A stretch of 64,000 nucleotides of DNA from contig NZ_QXFI01000013.1 in assembly GCF_003584135.1 (NCBI RefSeq), positions 124,001 through 188,000 on the forward strand, read 5' to 3'. This document shows, piece after piece, positions 17,466 to 25,903 of this stretch. The translations under genes were made by a program, and so were the position numbers. Source of the stretch: Flagellimonas pelagia (GTDB taxonomy: Bacteria > Bacteroidota > Bacteroidia > Flavobacteriales > Flavobacteriaceae). The notes below the pieces were generated by a model. The model had not been told where the DNA came from. It searched no databases and saw only the letters and a program-made list of their open reading frames with translations. The number at the start of each line of letters is the position of its first letter. Positions within the stretch are counted from its first letter, which is position 1.

Positions 17466-17503
17466 GATCGATCAGTGTTTTTTTATGATTTATAGCGTAG
17501 CCC

Positions 17504-19240
17504 CTAAGATATGAAATCGAAGTAGCCAAGCAAAATTTTATTGTTCAAGTCCCTAGGGGTGAAAATCTCCAATATCCTTGGTTTTTGTGATGGATCATAA
17601 AGATGTTGCAGGTTATCGATAAGCTCCATTTCATTTTCTGCCTTGAAATATTCAAACCCATACATGTTGGCCAAATGCTCGGCGGAAAGACCGTGGTGGG
17701 TCTCAAAAAAGGTCTCGAATTCTACTGTGTCCTCCTTGCCCGGCAAGATCCTGAAAATTCCCCCTCCCCCATTGTTGATAAGGATTATCCTGAAATCGGG
17801 TCGTATGTGATTGTTCCAAAGTGCATTGCTGTCATAGAAAAAACTAAGGTCCCCTGTAATCAACAGCGTAGGTTCCGGGTTGTGTATCGATGCCCCGACA
17901 GCCGTGGACGAGCTACCATCGATACCACTGGTACCCCGGTTGCAAAAGACTTTAAGAGACTCGTGCATGGGGAACAGCTGTGCATAACGCACCGTGGAGC
18001 TATTGGCGAGATGCACCTGATACCCTTTGGGTATGCTTTCCATGATTTTATCAAAAACCGTAAAATCTGAAAATGGAATCTGATTTAGGTAGGCCTGTCG
18101 CTTTTTTTCATATTGTGTTTTTACCTCTTCCCAATAGGCTTTGTATTCGCTCACCGTATCCTGTGAAAATCCTAAAGCTGTGAAAAACGCATTGGGGCTC
18201 GTTTTTATATGTTCCGAAAGGCAATAAAAAGTATTATAGGCCTTCTTTTCATCTATATGCCAATGATGTTTCGGTTTAAATTTTCGCAGAAAGGCCTTTA
18301 TTTTTTTGGAAACAATCAAACCGCCGAAAGTTACCAACAAATCGGGTTGTAACTTTTTGAACAGTTCATGCACGTTTGTTGATTTTTCAATGGGTGCGAT
18401 AATGCTGTCGATGCTCAGGAAAAAATTAGGATGGTGCAGATTGGATGTGGTTTCTGTAAATACCAAGGTATTGCCGTCGTTGGCCAATTTTTCCATGACC
18501 GATTCATCTATGGAACCGGGATGGTTTACGCCGACCAAGACCATTTTGCGCTGACTTTCATGCCATATTTTGGCCAGTTCTTCCCAATTTTGGATTTCCT
18601 GGGGTTTTGGAAACGAGATCAAGCTTTCCTGAATTTTCACTGATCGAGATTCAACCCGCCCATACAAAGGTTCCTCAAAAGGTATGTTGATGTGGACAGG
18701 GGCTTTTTCATGAAAAGCTGTTTGCAGTGCTCTTGCTATTTCCTTTTCATTAAAGGCCTGAACGGCTTCCTGGCTTTCCTCCAACAGGTTTGGACCATAG
18801 GCGGCAACTTTCTCGGTGGCATGCGAAATATCCTGCTTTAAATTGGCCGCATAACCGATATGCCTGTCCAAAACGTTTTCTTGTCGAATGGTCTGTCCAT
18901 CCCCTATATCGATTCGGTAACCGGGACGATCCGCCGATACCACGATCAAAGGAATGTCACTATAGAATGCCTCGGCCACGGCCGGATAGTAATTTAAAAG
19001 GGCGCTCCCCGAGGTACAGACCACTGCCACCGGTTCCTGCAACTGTTGGGCCATGCCCAGTGCAAAAAAGGCGGCACAACGTTCATCCACAACGCTATAA
19101 CACTTGAAAGAAGGGTTTTTGGTAAAACTGATGGTCAACGGAGCATTCCGCGATCCAGGTGAAATGACAATATGTTTAACTCCCTTGGATTTAAAATACA
19201 ACACCAAGGTCTGTGCAGAGGGAATATCTGAGTACATCAT
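17504..19240 (-). CDS. menD: MenD (SEPHCHC synthase)
   Basis: 578 residues, a ThDP-dependent enzyme that condenses isochorismate with 2-oxoglutarate in menaquinone synthesis. The N-terminal domain has HIVISPGSRNAPLTISF (about 22-38) and the activating Glu region VDERCAAFFALGMA. The C-terminal ThDP domain carries the metal/diphosphate motif TGDLSFFYDSNALWNN (about 460). Two ATGs (19240, 19237) are equally possible. It follows menF by 53 bases. Confidence 0.95.
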   Translation of the reverse strand: MMYSDIPSAQTLVLYFKSKGVKHIVISPGSRNAPLTISFTKNPSFKCYSVVDERCAAFFALGMAQQLQEPVAVVCTSGSALLNYYPAVAEAFYSDIPLIVVSADRPGYRIDIGDGQTIRQENVLDRHIGYAANLKQDISHATEKVAAYGPNLLEESQEAVQAFNEKEIARALQTAFHEKAPVHINIPFEEPLYGRVESRSVKIQESLISFPKPQEIQNWEELAKIWHESQRKMVLVGVNHPGSIDESVMEKLANDGNTLVFTETTSNLHHPNFFLSIDSIIAPIEKSTNVHELFKKLQPDLLVTFGGLIVSKKIKAFLRKFKPKHHWHIDEKKAYNTFYCLSEHIKTSPNAFFTALGFSQDTVSEYKAYWEEVKTQYEKKRQAYLNQIPFSDFTVFDKIMESIPKGYQVHLANSSTVRYAQLFPMHESLKVFCNRGTSGIDGSSSTAVGASIHNPEPTLLITGDLSFFYDSNALWNNHIRPDFRIILINNGGGGIFRILPGKEDTVEFETFFETHHGLSAEHLANMYGFEYFKAENEMELIDNLQHLYDPSQKPRILEIFTPRDLNNKILLGYFDFIS

Positions 19241-19293
19241 GGACTACAAAAATACATTTGAAAAACATATTCCCATAGCATGGAAGCAACTTA

Positions 19294-20355
19294 TTACAAG
19301 ATGCCGAGCATGGTTTTGCTTTTGTTCTGTGTCTCTATCCATTCCTGTTCTGGAACAGAACCAGCAGTTATGCCCCCTCCTACGAATATGGCGGCATGGT
19401 TACTGGAAAGTTCCATGCACCTCAAATTCACGAACAGGGAGGCCTCCTTTGGTGCCCAAAGGTTCAATTCTCCCAAAAAGCCTGTGTAATAGGTCCGTTG
19501 GTAATTTTCATTTTGTAAGATGAAATCCTGGGCTACCTTGGTAGGTATGCCGCATACGGCTGGGGTGGGATGTAAAGAGTTGATGATTTCCGATAGACTG
19601 GTATTGGGGAGTGGGACTCCCTTGACCTCAGATCTTAAATGCCACAGTTTCCCCGCCCTGATGGATTCAGCTTTTTCAATGATAAGGTCTTCCATCAAGT
19701 TACCCAAGGAATCCTTGATATGATCCGATACCATTTGCTGTTCTTCGATTTCTTTTGCCCCCCATTCTGGCTGCTTATTTTCCTCATAAGGCAAGGTAGC
19801 GGCCAAGGACATGGTTTTCAGTTGTCCATCCTTGATTCTGACCAAGGTCTCAGGAGTGGCCCCGCACCAGGTACCCACTTTGGGATGATGGAAGAAATAG
19901 CAAAAAGCATTGGGGTAATTCCCCAACACATCTTTAAAAATTTGGATTGGATTTTTTGAAATTTTCAGATCAATTTTTCTGGAAAGGACCACTTTTTTCA
20001 ATTCACCTGACTGGATGGCCTGTATGCCTTTTTCCACAAGTTCAATATGCTCTTTTTGCCCATCCTCGGAAATGACGAGCTCTTTATTTTTCACTTCACT
20101 TTCAAAAAGAACATGGGTTTGAAATACTTCATCCGGTTGGATGAGTACCACTCCTTCGTTAAGCGAAAAGGGTGCGAAAACAAAACCGTTGTCCTCAAAA
20201 TCTTTGGTGATATTTAAATTGGCATTGGACTGAAAAATAGCTGTGAGCACCTGTTCATTGGGTTTTCTGAATGCTACAAAGGGTAGTCCTATTTCCAGGC
20301 CTAAACCCATTCTTTTTAAAATGTATTCAGGGTCCTTATTTTCTGGGTAAAGCAA
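19294..20355 (-). CDS. menF: Isochorismate synthase (chorismate-binding, MenF/EntC type)
   Basis: 353 residues with the chorismate-binding C-terminal domain: KKVVLSRKIDL (about 137), TPETLVRI (about 195), HLRSEVKGVP, HPTPAVCGIP (about 260) and the closing GGGITAGSVPEQEW. It converts chorismate to isochorismate, the entry to menaquinone. The start is TTG at 20355, overlapping the thioesterase gene by 20 bases; the first ATG (20310) would trim 15 residues. A siderophore EntC role is unlikely given menD next door. Confidence 0.9.
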   Translation of the reverse strand: MLYPENKDPEYILKRMGLGLEIGLPFVAFRKPNEQVLTAIFQSNANLNITKDFEDNGFVFAPFSLNEGVVLIQPDEVFQTHVLFESEVKNKELVISEDGQKEHIELVEKGIQAIQSGELKKVVLSRKIDLKISKNPIQIFKDVLGNYPNAFCYFFHHPKVGTWCGATPETLVRIKDGQLKTMSLAATLPYEENKQPEWGAKEIEEQQMVSDHIKDSLGNLMEDLIIEKAESIRAGKLWHLRSEVKGVPLPNTSLSEIINSLHPTPAVCGIPTKVAQDFILQNENYQRTYYTGFLGELNLWAPKEASLFVNLRCMELSSNHAAIFVGGGITAGSVPEQEWIETQNKSKTMLGIL

Positions 20356-20758
20356 TGGTAGTCAATTTACAGTTGGAAATGAGGTCGCCCTCCTCATTGG
20401 TGATCTTTATTTCCCAAAGTTGGGTAGTACGGCCTTTATGGAGAATGGAAGCCCTTGCGTACACATAGCCTTCCTTAATGGATTTCACATGGTTGGCCGC
20501 AATTTCAATACCTCGGACAAAAAACTCCTTGCCATCCAAAAAAATATAAGATGCAGCACTGCCCACACTTTCCGCCAGCGCTACGGATGCCCCACCATGG
20601 AGCACCCCGTCAGGTTGATGGACCTTTGGCGTTACGGGCATTCGGGCCAAGAGAAAATTTTCACCTACATCGATGTACGTGATGTTCAATGTTTCCATCA
20701 AGGTCCCTTTGCAGATTTCATTGCAGACGGCCAGAATTTTCTCTTTGTGTTCGTTCAT
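20336..20758 (-). CDS. PaaI-type hotdog thioesterase, possible DHNA-CoA thioesterase
   Basis: 140 residues from the ATG at 20758; a longer reading to 20785 adds nine residues without family support. It has the hotdog fold with the HxxGGxxxxxxE pattern HGGASVALAESVGSAA (about 55-70) typical of the 4HBT/PaaI group. It hydrolyses acyl-CoA thioesters. As the first gene ahead of menF-menD with a 20-base overlap, a DHNA-CoA thioesterase (MenI) role is the natural guess, but the family is broad and the substrate is inference. Confidence 0.85.
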   Translation of the reverse strand: MNEHKEKILAVCNEICKGTLMETLNITYIDVGENFLLARMPVTPKVHQPDGVLHGGASVALAESVGSAASYIFLDGKEFFVRGIEIAANHVKSIKEGYVYARASILHKGRTTQLWEIKITNEEGDLISNCKLTTIALPRK

Positions 20759-20818
20759 GCTCGCATTTTTTGTAAAATTACACAAAGCTTTGGCAATTTC
20801 TAATCAACCTCTGGGATT

Positions 20819-21493
20819 ATGTCCACTATGGAAAAGTCGGTTACCTATACCTCTGAAAACACCTATTTAACGCTCAATGAAATAACTCCCAAGACCCAAA
20901 ACATTTGGTTGGTCTTTCATGGAATCGGTTATTTGAGCCGTTATTTTGCCAAATATTTTAAAAGTTTGGATTCTGATGAAAATTATATCATCGTTCCCCA
21001 AGCCCCTTCCAAATATTATTTGAAAAACGAATATAAGTATGTGGGGGCCAGTTGGCTCACCAAAGAAAATACCGCTGTGGAAATTGAAAATATCATCAAT
21101 TATATTGATGCTGTCATGGCTAACGAAAACCTCTCCAATAACTTGAATATCAATTTATTTGGATTTTCTCAAGGTGTATCGGTTTTAACACGCTGGTTGG
21201 TCCGAAAGAAATTGTCTTGCAACATGATAGTGCTTTACGCCGGAGGCATCCCAAACGAACTTACCGCAGATGATTTTGCATTCCTGGATTTCGACACCAC
21301 CAAAATCAAGGTCATTTATGGGGACAAGGACGAGTTTTTGACCCCGGACCGATTGGTGGCAGAGCATGCAAAGATCGAAACCCTGTTCGCAGGACACGCA
21401 GAAACCATCATCTTTAAAGGAGGGCATGAAGTTAAACCAAAAATCATCCAAAAGTTACTTTCAGAGCCTTCCGACTCCTCATCTGCCAATTAA
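20819..21493 (+). CDS. Alpha/beta hydrolase (YpfH-like serine esterase)
   Basis: 224 residues, cytoplasmic (no signal peptide). The nucleophile elbow GFSQG (about residue 113-117), the Asp in GDKDEFLTP (about 170-175) and the His in GGHEVKP near the C-terminus form a catalytic triad in the order expected for carboxylesterases/phospholipases. A HGIGY oxyanion region lies near residue 38. The substrate is unknown. The classical MenH also has this fold, but the GFSQG elbow and length fit the YpfH esterase group better. It converges with the next gene, overlapping by 4 bases. Confidence 0.83.
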   Translation: MSTMEKSVTYTSENTYLTLNEITPKTQNIWLVFHGIGYLSRYFAKYFKSLDSDENYIIVPQAPSKYYLKNEYKYVGASWLTKENTAVEIENIINYIDAVMANENLSNNLNINLFGFSQGVSVLTRWLVRKKLSCNMIVLYAGGIPNELTADDFAFLDFDTTKIKVIYGDKDEFLTPDRLVAEHAKIETLFAGHAETIIFKGGHEVKPKIIQKLLSEPSDSSSAN

Positions 21494-22419
21494 TGGTCGG
21501 TCTTTTCCTTGGGGGTTTCTTCTTCAGGGTAGTATTTAATGACCCTTGTGGTGTACGTGTTATCCGGGGTTATAATCTTTTTCACCCAGTTCTTTGGTGT
21601 GTGGCTATCAAATTGAAAAATATATTCGTCTACGGCTTCCGTGTTCAGGGTTTTGGTGACCACCTTTTGCAGCACCCCATCCTTGTAGTGGTAGAACAGT
21701 TTTTTTTGCGAAACGAACTCTTTCTCCCCAACATCATATAAAAAATCCTCCTGGGTCAACAATTTGCCTTCGGGACCATAAACCTCTTCCACGGCAGTAT
21801 TGGGCTCACCATCCAAATATTCCTTTGTCAAAACTACTTTTTGGGTACCCTTCGGACCCTTCCTTTCCGAAGTCCTAACTGATTTTTCCAAAATACCATT
21901 GGTAAAGGTACTGATGGTCAACTCATTTTTATAGGGAGTATATTCAAAAGTGGTCTCATCCACTCCATCGGTATTGGAAGAAATAATGCGTACCAATTTT
22001 CCGTCCTCATTGTATTGATATTCCTCCTTTTCCAAAAACTGTTTGTCGTATGATATAATCTTTTCCACCACTTTTCGTGTGGGAACGGTATCCACGGTAT
22101 AAAAGTTGGCCATGGACGTTGATTCATCCAACACATTGTTCTTGTAGCTTTCCATGCGTTTTTCCAACAACTCCCCATTACTATACCTGTAATCGGTTAT
22201 GTCCTGGTCGGAATCATTATATTGGGTGATGGTTTTTGTAAGGATGCCCTCTTCGTTGAACTCGAAAAATTCACGTCCATAATCCGTGATCACCAAACAC
22301 GATTTCACCTTTCCCTTTAGGTCAAAGTCTTCTACCTTGAAAATTTGGACATCTTGGGACCAAACTCCAAAAATTTGAAAAAATGAGAAAAATAAAAGGG
22401 TCGCGTAGTGTCTTTTCAT
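21490..22419 (-). CDS. Secreted protein with degenerate YD-like beta repeats
   Basis: 309 residues, family not recognised. A signal peptide ends near VWSQ (about residue 22). The rest is a row of short beta units with a Y/F-x-y-D/N-x-x-G-x-L pattern (EFNEEGILTK, YQYNEDGKLVR, YGPEGKLLTQ, YHYKDGVLQK), like the RHS/YD or MORN-like repeats of many Bacteroidota periplasmic proteins. No catalytic motif is seen. A periplasmic or surface location is inferred from the signal peptide. Confidence 0.75.
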   Translation of the reverse strand: MKRHYATLLFFSFFQIFGVWSQDVQIFKVEDFDLKGKVKSCLVITDYGREFFEFNEEGILTKTITQYNDSDQDITDYRYSNGELLEKRMESYKNNVLDESTSMANFYTVDTVPTRKVVEKIISYDKQFLEKEEYQYNEDGKLVRIISSNTDGVDETTFEYTPYKNELTISTFTNGILEKSVRTSERKGPKGTQKVVLTKEYLDGEPNTAVEEVYGPEGKLLTQEDFLYDVGEKEFVSQKKLFYHYKDGVLQKVVTKTLNTEAVDEYIFQFDSHTPKNWVKKIITPDNTYTTRVIKYYPEEETPKEKTDH

Positions 22420-22503
22420 ACTGTAAAATTAGTTCTTAATACGGCAACTAAAAAATTTATAGCACACACCATGCCCAATTTAACCCAAAGAAAATATTAT
22501 TGG

Positions 22504-23760
22504 TTAAAACCTACGTTCTGGATAAAAAGGGGTGATATCCATTGATAATTTATCACCGGAAATCAGTTCTGTGACCAATTTGCCTGTGGCGGGACCCAAG
22601 CTCCAACCCATCATGGCATGTCCTGTGGCCACAATCAGGTTGTCAAGTGCCTTGGGTCTTCCAATATAGGGTAACCCATCAGGAGAAACGGGACGTAGGC
22701 CGCATTGCGCACTTTCCTTGTCCTTTTCTGGAATCTGCAATCCTTGATAATATTGTTCCACCCCTTGGGCAATGGCCTCTACTCTTTCCTTTCGGATGAT
22801 GTGGTTGATTCCGGAAAATTCCATGGTCCCTGCAAAACGAGTAAATCCTTCCATGGGGGTAACGGCAATCTTTTTCTCCATTAAAATGGCGGGCATGGTT
22901 ATACCTGTTAGAGCATCCATGTTGATTCGGTACCCTTTCCCTGCTTGTAATGGCAGATTCAAGTTCAACTTTTTGGAGATTTCCCCGGTCCAAGATCCAG
23001 CGGCAAATACTACTTCATCAGGTTTATAACTGGCCTTGTCCGTTTTAATTTCGGTGATTTTACCACCAGCGGCCAGAACATTCACAACTTCCTCGTTTTT
23101 ATGTATCTCAACCCCACTTTTGATAAGGTGTTCCAACATTTTTTTCATGATCTGAGGCGGTGTGGTATGCCTGTCACATTCCCATAGAATGGCACCTTTG
23201 GCGTTGAAATCTACATTGGGTTCCAATGCTTTCAGCTCTCCCATGGACAATTCCCTTCCCTCCAATCCCAATCCTGCCGCTTTCACCAAAACTTCCATTT
23301 CGTGATCACGGGCTTCATCGGTCTGGTACACCATCAACAATCCGCGTTCACCAATCTGAAAGTCGCCCAAATCCCCTGATGTCTTGATGTCCTCATAAAG
23401 TTCTCGGCTTAGCAAGTTGATATCCCTAATGATGGGCATTGCTTTTTCCACCTTTTCCTCGGTGGATGATTTTTTGAAATACCAGGCCCATTTGATGAAT
23501 TCGGGATCGAGCCTGGGCTTCATGTAAAATGGACTGGACGAATTGAACATGTACTTCAATCCCTTGGAAATCATTCCAGGTGCAGCTAACGAGACAATAT
23601 GGCTTGGGGTAAGGTAGCCTGCATTCACAAAAGATGCCCCGGCAGAAATGTCCGATTTGTCCAAAACGGTTACCTTATGCCCTTGCTTCTGTAAATAATA
23701 AGCGGTGGAAAGTCCGACGATACCGCCCCCCACTACGACTACACTTTTAGTATTGCCCAT
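22504..23760 (-). CDS. FAD-dependent D-amino acid dehydrogenase (DadA-like)
   Basis: 418 residues of the DAO/DadA fold. It has the FAD dinucleotide motif VVVVGGGIVGLSTAYYLQ (about 6-23), VLDKSDISAGASFVNAG around 33-48, and the C-terminal GLRPVSPDGLPYIGRP and GHAMMGWSLGPATGK motifs of D-amino acid dehydrogenases and related hydroxyproline-oxidising enzymes. It would oxidise a D-amino or secondary amino acid and pass electrons to the quinone pool. No proline racemase or hydroxyproline gene lies nearby, so the substrate stays open. It is divergent from the M28 peptidase gene. Confidence 0.87.
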   Translation of the reverse strand: MGNTKSVVVVGGGIVGLSTAYYLQKQGHKVTVLDKSDISAGASFVNAGYLTPSHIVSLAAPGMISKGLKYMFNSSSPFYMKPRLDPEFIKWAWYFKKSSTEEKVEKAMPIIRDINLLSRELYEDIKTSGDLGDFQIGERGLLMVYQTDEARDHEMEVLVKAAGLGLEGRELSMGELKALEPNVDFNAKGAILWECDRHTTPPQIMKKMLEHLIKSGVEIHKNEEVVNVLAAGGKITEIKTDKASYKPDEVVFAAGSWTGEISKKLNLNLPLQAGKGYRINMDALTGITMPAILMEKKIAVTPMEGFTRFAGTMEFSGINHIIRKERVEAIAQGVEQYYQGLQIPEKDKESAQCGLRPVSPDGLPYIGRPKALDNLIVATGHAMMGWSLGPATGKLVTELISGDKLSMDITPFYPERRF

Positions 23761-23869
23761 GTCCTTGGATTTTTATGGTTGCATGTTGATTTGAAACAAG
23801 GAGCCAATTTACGCAATGGGCAGGAAAAAGTTAATGGGAAGGTTATCTTTTCTTTAGCAATGTTTTACC

Positions 23870-23877
23870 TATTTTTG
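23870..23877 (+). promoter_or_regulatory. Candidate -7 box for the M28 peptidase gene
   Basis: TATTTTTG, 25 bases before the ATG at 23902. It supports that start against the longer reading to 23779. Confidence 0.45.
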
Positions 23878-23901
23878 GGAAATTTTGAAAACAAACCACA
23901 C

Positions 23902-25458
23902 ATGAAAAAATTATCCCTACTTGCCTTAGGTCTTGTGATGGCATGCAATTCTACCCAAAAAACGGCGTCAGAAGCACCCAAGACCATGAAGGCAGGAGAC
24001 CCGGTACCCTTTGCGGAAACCATAACCCAAGATGACCTAAAAGAACACCTATACACCTATGCCTCCGATGAGTTTGAAGGAAGGGAGACGGGTAAACCGG
24101 GACAGAAAAAAGCAGTGGAATACTTGAAAGCTTTCTATGAATCCCAAGGCATAGCCGCTGCCCAAGGTAACGGTGACTACTTTCAGGAAGTCCCCTTGGA
24201 AGTTTCCAAAGTTCCTGAAGGAAATGTTACCATTAATGGTACAAGCTTTCCTCTAGGAGAAGATGTCATCACTTTCTCTTCTGCACAGGGGACCTACAAC
24301 AATGTAATCTATGTGGGCTACGGTGTTGAGGAAGGTGATTATTCCGATTACAATGGAGTGGATGTAAGTGGAAAATTGGTGCTCATCAAAGCTGGGGAAC
24401 CCATGAATGCGGATGGAACCTATTTGATTTCCGGAACCTCTGAAAAATCTGCTTGGGGCAACATGTCAGAAGGGATGGGTAAAAAATCCGAGCTTGCAGT
24501 TGAAAAGGGTGCTAAAGGAGTTTTGTACATGGATGAGCAGAATTTTGCCAGGTACAAAGGCTATTTCAATTATATGAAGAACAATGACAGTGGTCGTATG
24601 GAGTTGGCCGCGGACCACAATGATAATATGTTGTTCGTTTTGGATGAAAAGGCCGCCAAGGCCATCAAAAGTGATATAGCTGATGCCACAAAGGCCAGTT
24701 CCGTTCCCGTTAATCTAGGTCTTAATGTAACAAGTGGTAACGAAAAGTTGAGTTCGGAGAATGTTGCGGCCATCATAAGAGGCTCCGAAAAGCCCGATGA
24801 GTATGTGATTATTTCTTCCCACTTGGACCATATTGGAATCACTGGAAATGGGGAAATCAACAATGGCGCTGATGATGATGGTTCGGGCACGGTTTCCTTA
24901 TTGGAGATTGCACAAGCTTTCAAAAAAGCGGCCGATGCCGGGGAAGGTCCAAAACGTTCCGTTGTTTTCTTACATGTGACCGGGGAAGAAAAGGGTCTTT
25001 TGGGTTCCAGATACTATACCGATATTGATCCCATTGTTCCGTTATCGGAAACTGTAGTGGACCTGAACATCGATATGATCGGAAGGATCGACCCCAATTA
25101 CAAAGGCGCAAGAAACTACCTCTATTTGATCGGGCCGGACAAGTTGAGTACCGAACTGCACAACCTTTCGGAAGCCATCAACAAAAAGTATACGAACATT
25201 GAGTTCGATTACACCTATAATGACGAGAACGACCCCAATAGGTTTTATTATAGGAGTGACCATTACAATTTTGCGAAGAACAACATCCCGATCATCTTCT
25301 ATTTCAACGGTACCCACGCAGATTATCACCGCCCTAGCGATACACCGGATAAAATCAATTACGATTTGATGGAAAACCGCGCCCGTTTGATTTTTTACAC
25401 GGCATGGGAAATCGCCAACTTGGATCATCGATTGGTGGTGGACAAGGCATCTAAATAA
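23902..25458 (+). CDS. M28 family zinc peptidase, lipoprotein, with PA domain
   Basis: 518 residues from the ATG at 23902, which begins a lipoprotein signal peptide with lipobox LVMAC (about residue 11-15). A protease-associated (PA) insert (about 120-260) precedes the M28 catalytic domain. The two-zinc ligands are visible: His in SSHLDHIG, Asp in NNGADDDGSG, the catalytic Glu pair in VTGEEKG, Asp in NIDMIGRID and the late His in THADYHRPSDTPDK. Likely an outer-membrane or periplasmic aminopeptidase involved in peptide use. A strong terminator follows. Confidence 0.92.
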   Translation: MKKLSLLALGLVMACNSTQKTASEAPKTMKAGDPVPFAETITQDDLKEHLYTYASDEFEGRETGKPGQKKAVEYLKAFYESQGIAAAQGNGDYFQEVPLEVSKVPEGNVTINGTSFPLGEDVITFSSAQGTYNNVIYVGYGVEEGDYSDYNGVDVSGKLVLIKAGEPMNADGTYLISGTSEKSAWGNMSEGMGKKSELAVEKGAKGVLYMDEQNFARYKGYFNYMKNNDSGRMELAADHNDNMLFVLDEKAAKAIKSDIADATKASSVPVNLGLNVTSGNEKLSSENVAAIIRGSEKPDEYVIISSHLDHIGITGNGEINNGADDDGSGTVSLLEIAQAFKKAADAGEGPKRSVVFLHVTGEEKGLLGSRYYTDIDPIVPLSETVVDLNIDMIGRIDPNYKGARNYLYLIGPDKLSTELHNLSEAINKKYTNIEFDYTYNDENDPNRFYYRSDHYNFAKNNIPIIFYFNGTHADYHRPSDTPDKINYDLMENRARLIFYTAWEIANLDHRLVVDKASK

Positions 25459-25480
25459 ATTTTAGCGATTACAAAATAGT

Positions 25481-25507
25481 AAGCCCTTATTTTATAAGGG
25501 CTTTTTT
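25481..25507 (+). terminator. Rho-independent terminator after the M28 peptidase gene
   Basis: AAGCCCTTAT, loop TTT, ATAAGGGCTT (a perfect 10-bp stem), then a T run. Confidence 0.9.
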
Positions 25508-25518
25508 ATTGGCTTAAA

Positions 25519-25550
25519 ATAAAAAACCCAAGCCGTACAGCTTGGGTTTT
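25519..25550 (-). terminator. Terminator for tRNA-His (reads both ways)
   Basis: The stem AACCCAAGC/GCTTGGGTT (25525-25533, 25540-25548) is followed on the minus strand by a T-rich tail, 12 bases beyond the tRNA-His 3' end. Confidence 0.8.
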
Positions 25551-25561
25551 GTCTACTTAAG

Positions 25562-25636
25562 GGTGGAAGACCGGGCTCGAACCGGCGACCTCTGGAACCA
25601 CAATCCAGCGCTCTAACCAACTGAGCTACAACCACC
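25562..25636 (-). tRNA. tRNA-His (GTG)
   Basis: 75 bases. Cloverleaf with TAGCTCAG at positions 8-15, anticodon loop ATTGTGG (GTG), T-loop TTCGAGC and the histidine-specific extra 5' G (G-1) paired with C73. No CCA is encoded. Acceptor-stem pairs 5:68 and 6:67 are both T-T as read, while the other pairs are sound. The promoter and terminator are both clear. Confidence 0.93.
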
Positions 25637-25650
25637 ATTTAAAGCGGATG

Positions 25651-25682
25651 CAAAAATACTTTTTTGTATTGATTCAACCAAA
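25651..25682 (-). promoter_or_regulatory. tRNA-His promoter (-33/-7)
   Basis: Minus strand TTTG (25679-25682), 20 bases, TATTTTTG (25651-25658): an exact Bacteroidota housekeeping promoter, starting about 11 bases before the tRNA. Confidence 0.82.
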
Positions 25683-25903
25683 ATATTTTATGACTTCCGC
25701 TCATTAAAATTTTCATTCTGTATTTGACCTGCATATCTGTAGTCATAACCCACTCAAAATCATGTGGTGCCAAGTTTGGTATAAATCATCGATGAAATGC
25801 CTATTTTACAAGACCAAACACACTATTTTTGACGTTTCACAACAATTTGTTCCTTTTAGGGCAACCAAAACTTATTTTTGCACTAAATTATTTCAACCTG
25901 TTG

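Noticed and set aside
21490-22419. RHS toxin fragment
   Set aside because: The YD-like repeats are degenerate, and there is no RHS core or toxin tip and no immunity gene; more likely a periplasmic repeat protein.
23779-23901. Longer N-terminus for the M28 peptidase
   Set aside because: It would put a tail ahead of a clean lipoprotein signal peptide, and a -7 box lies inside it.
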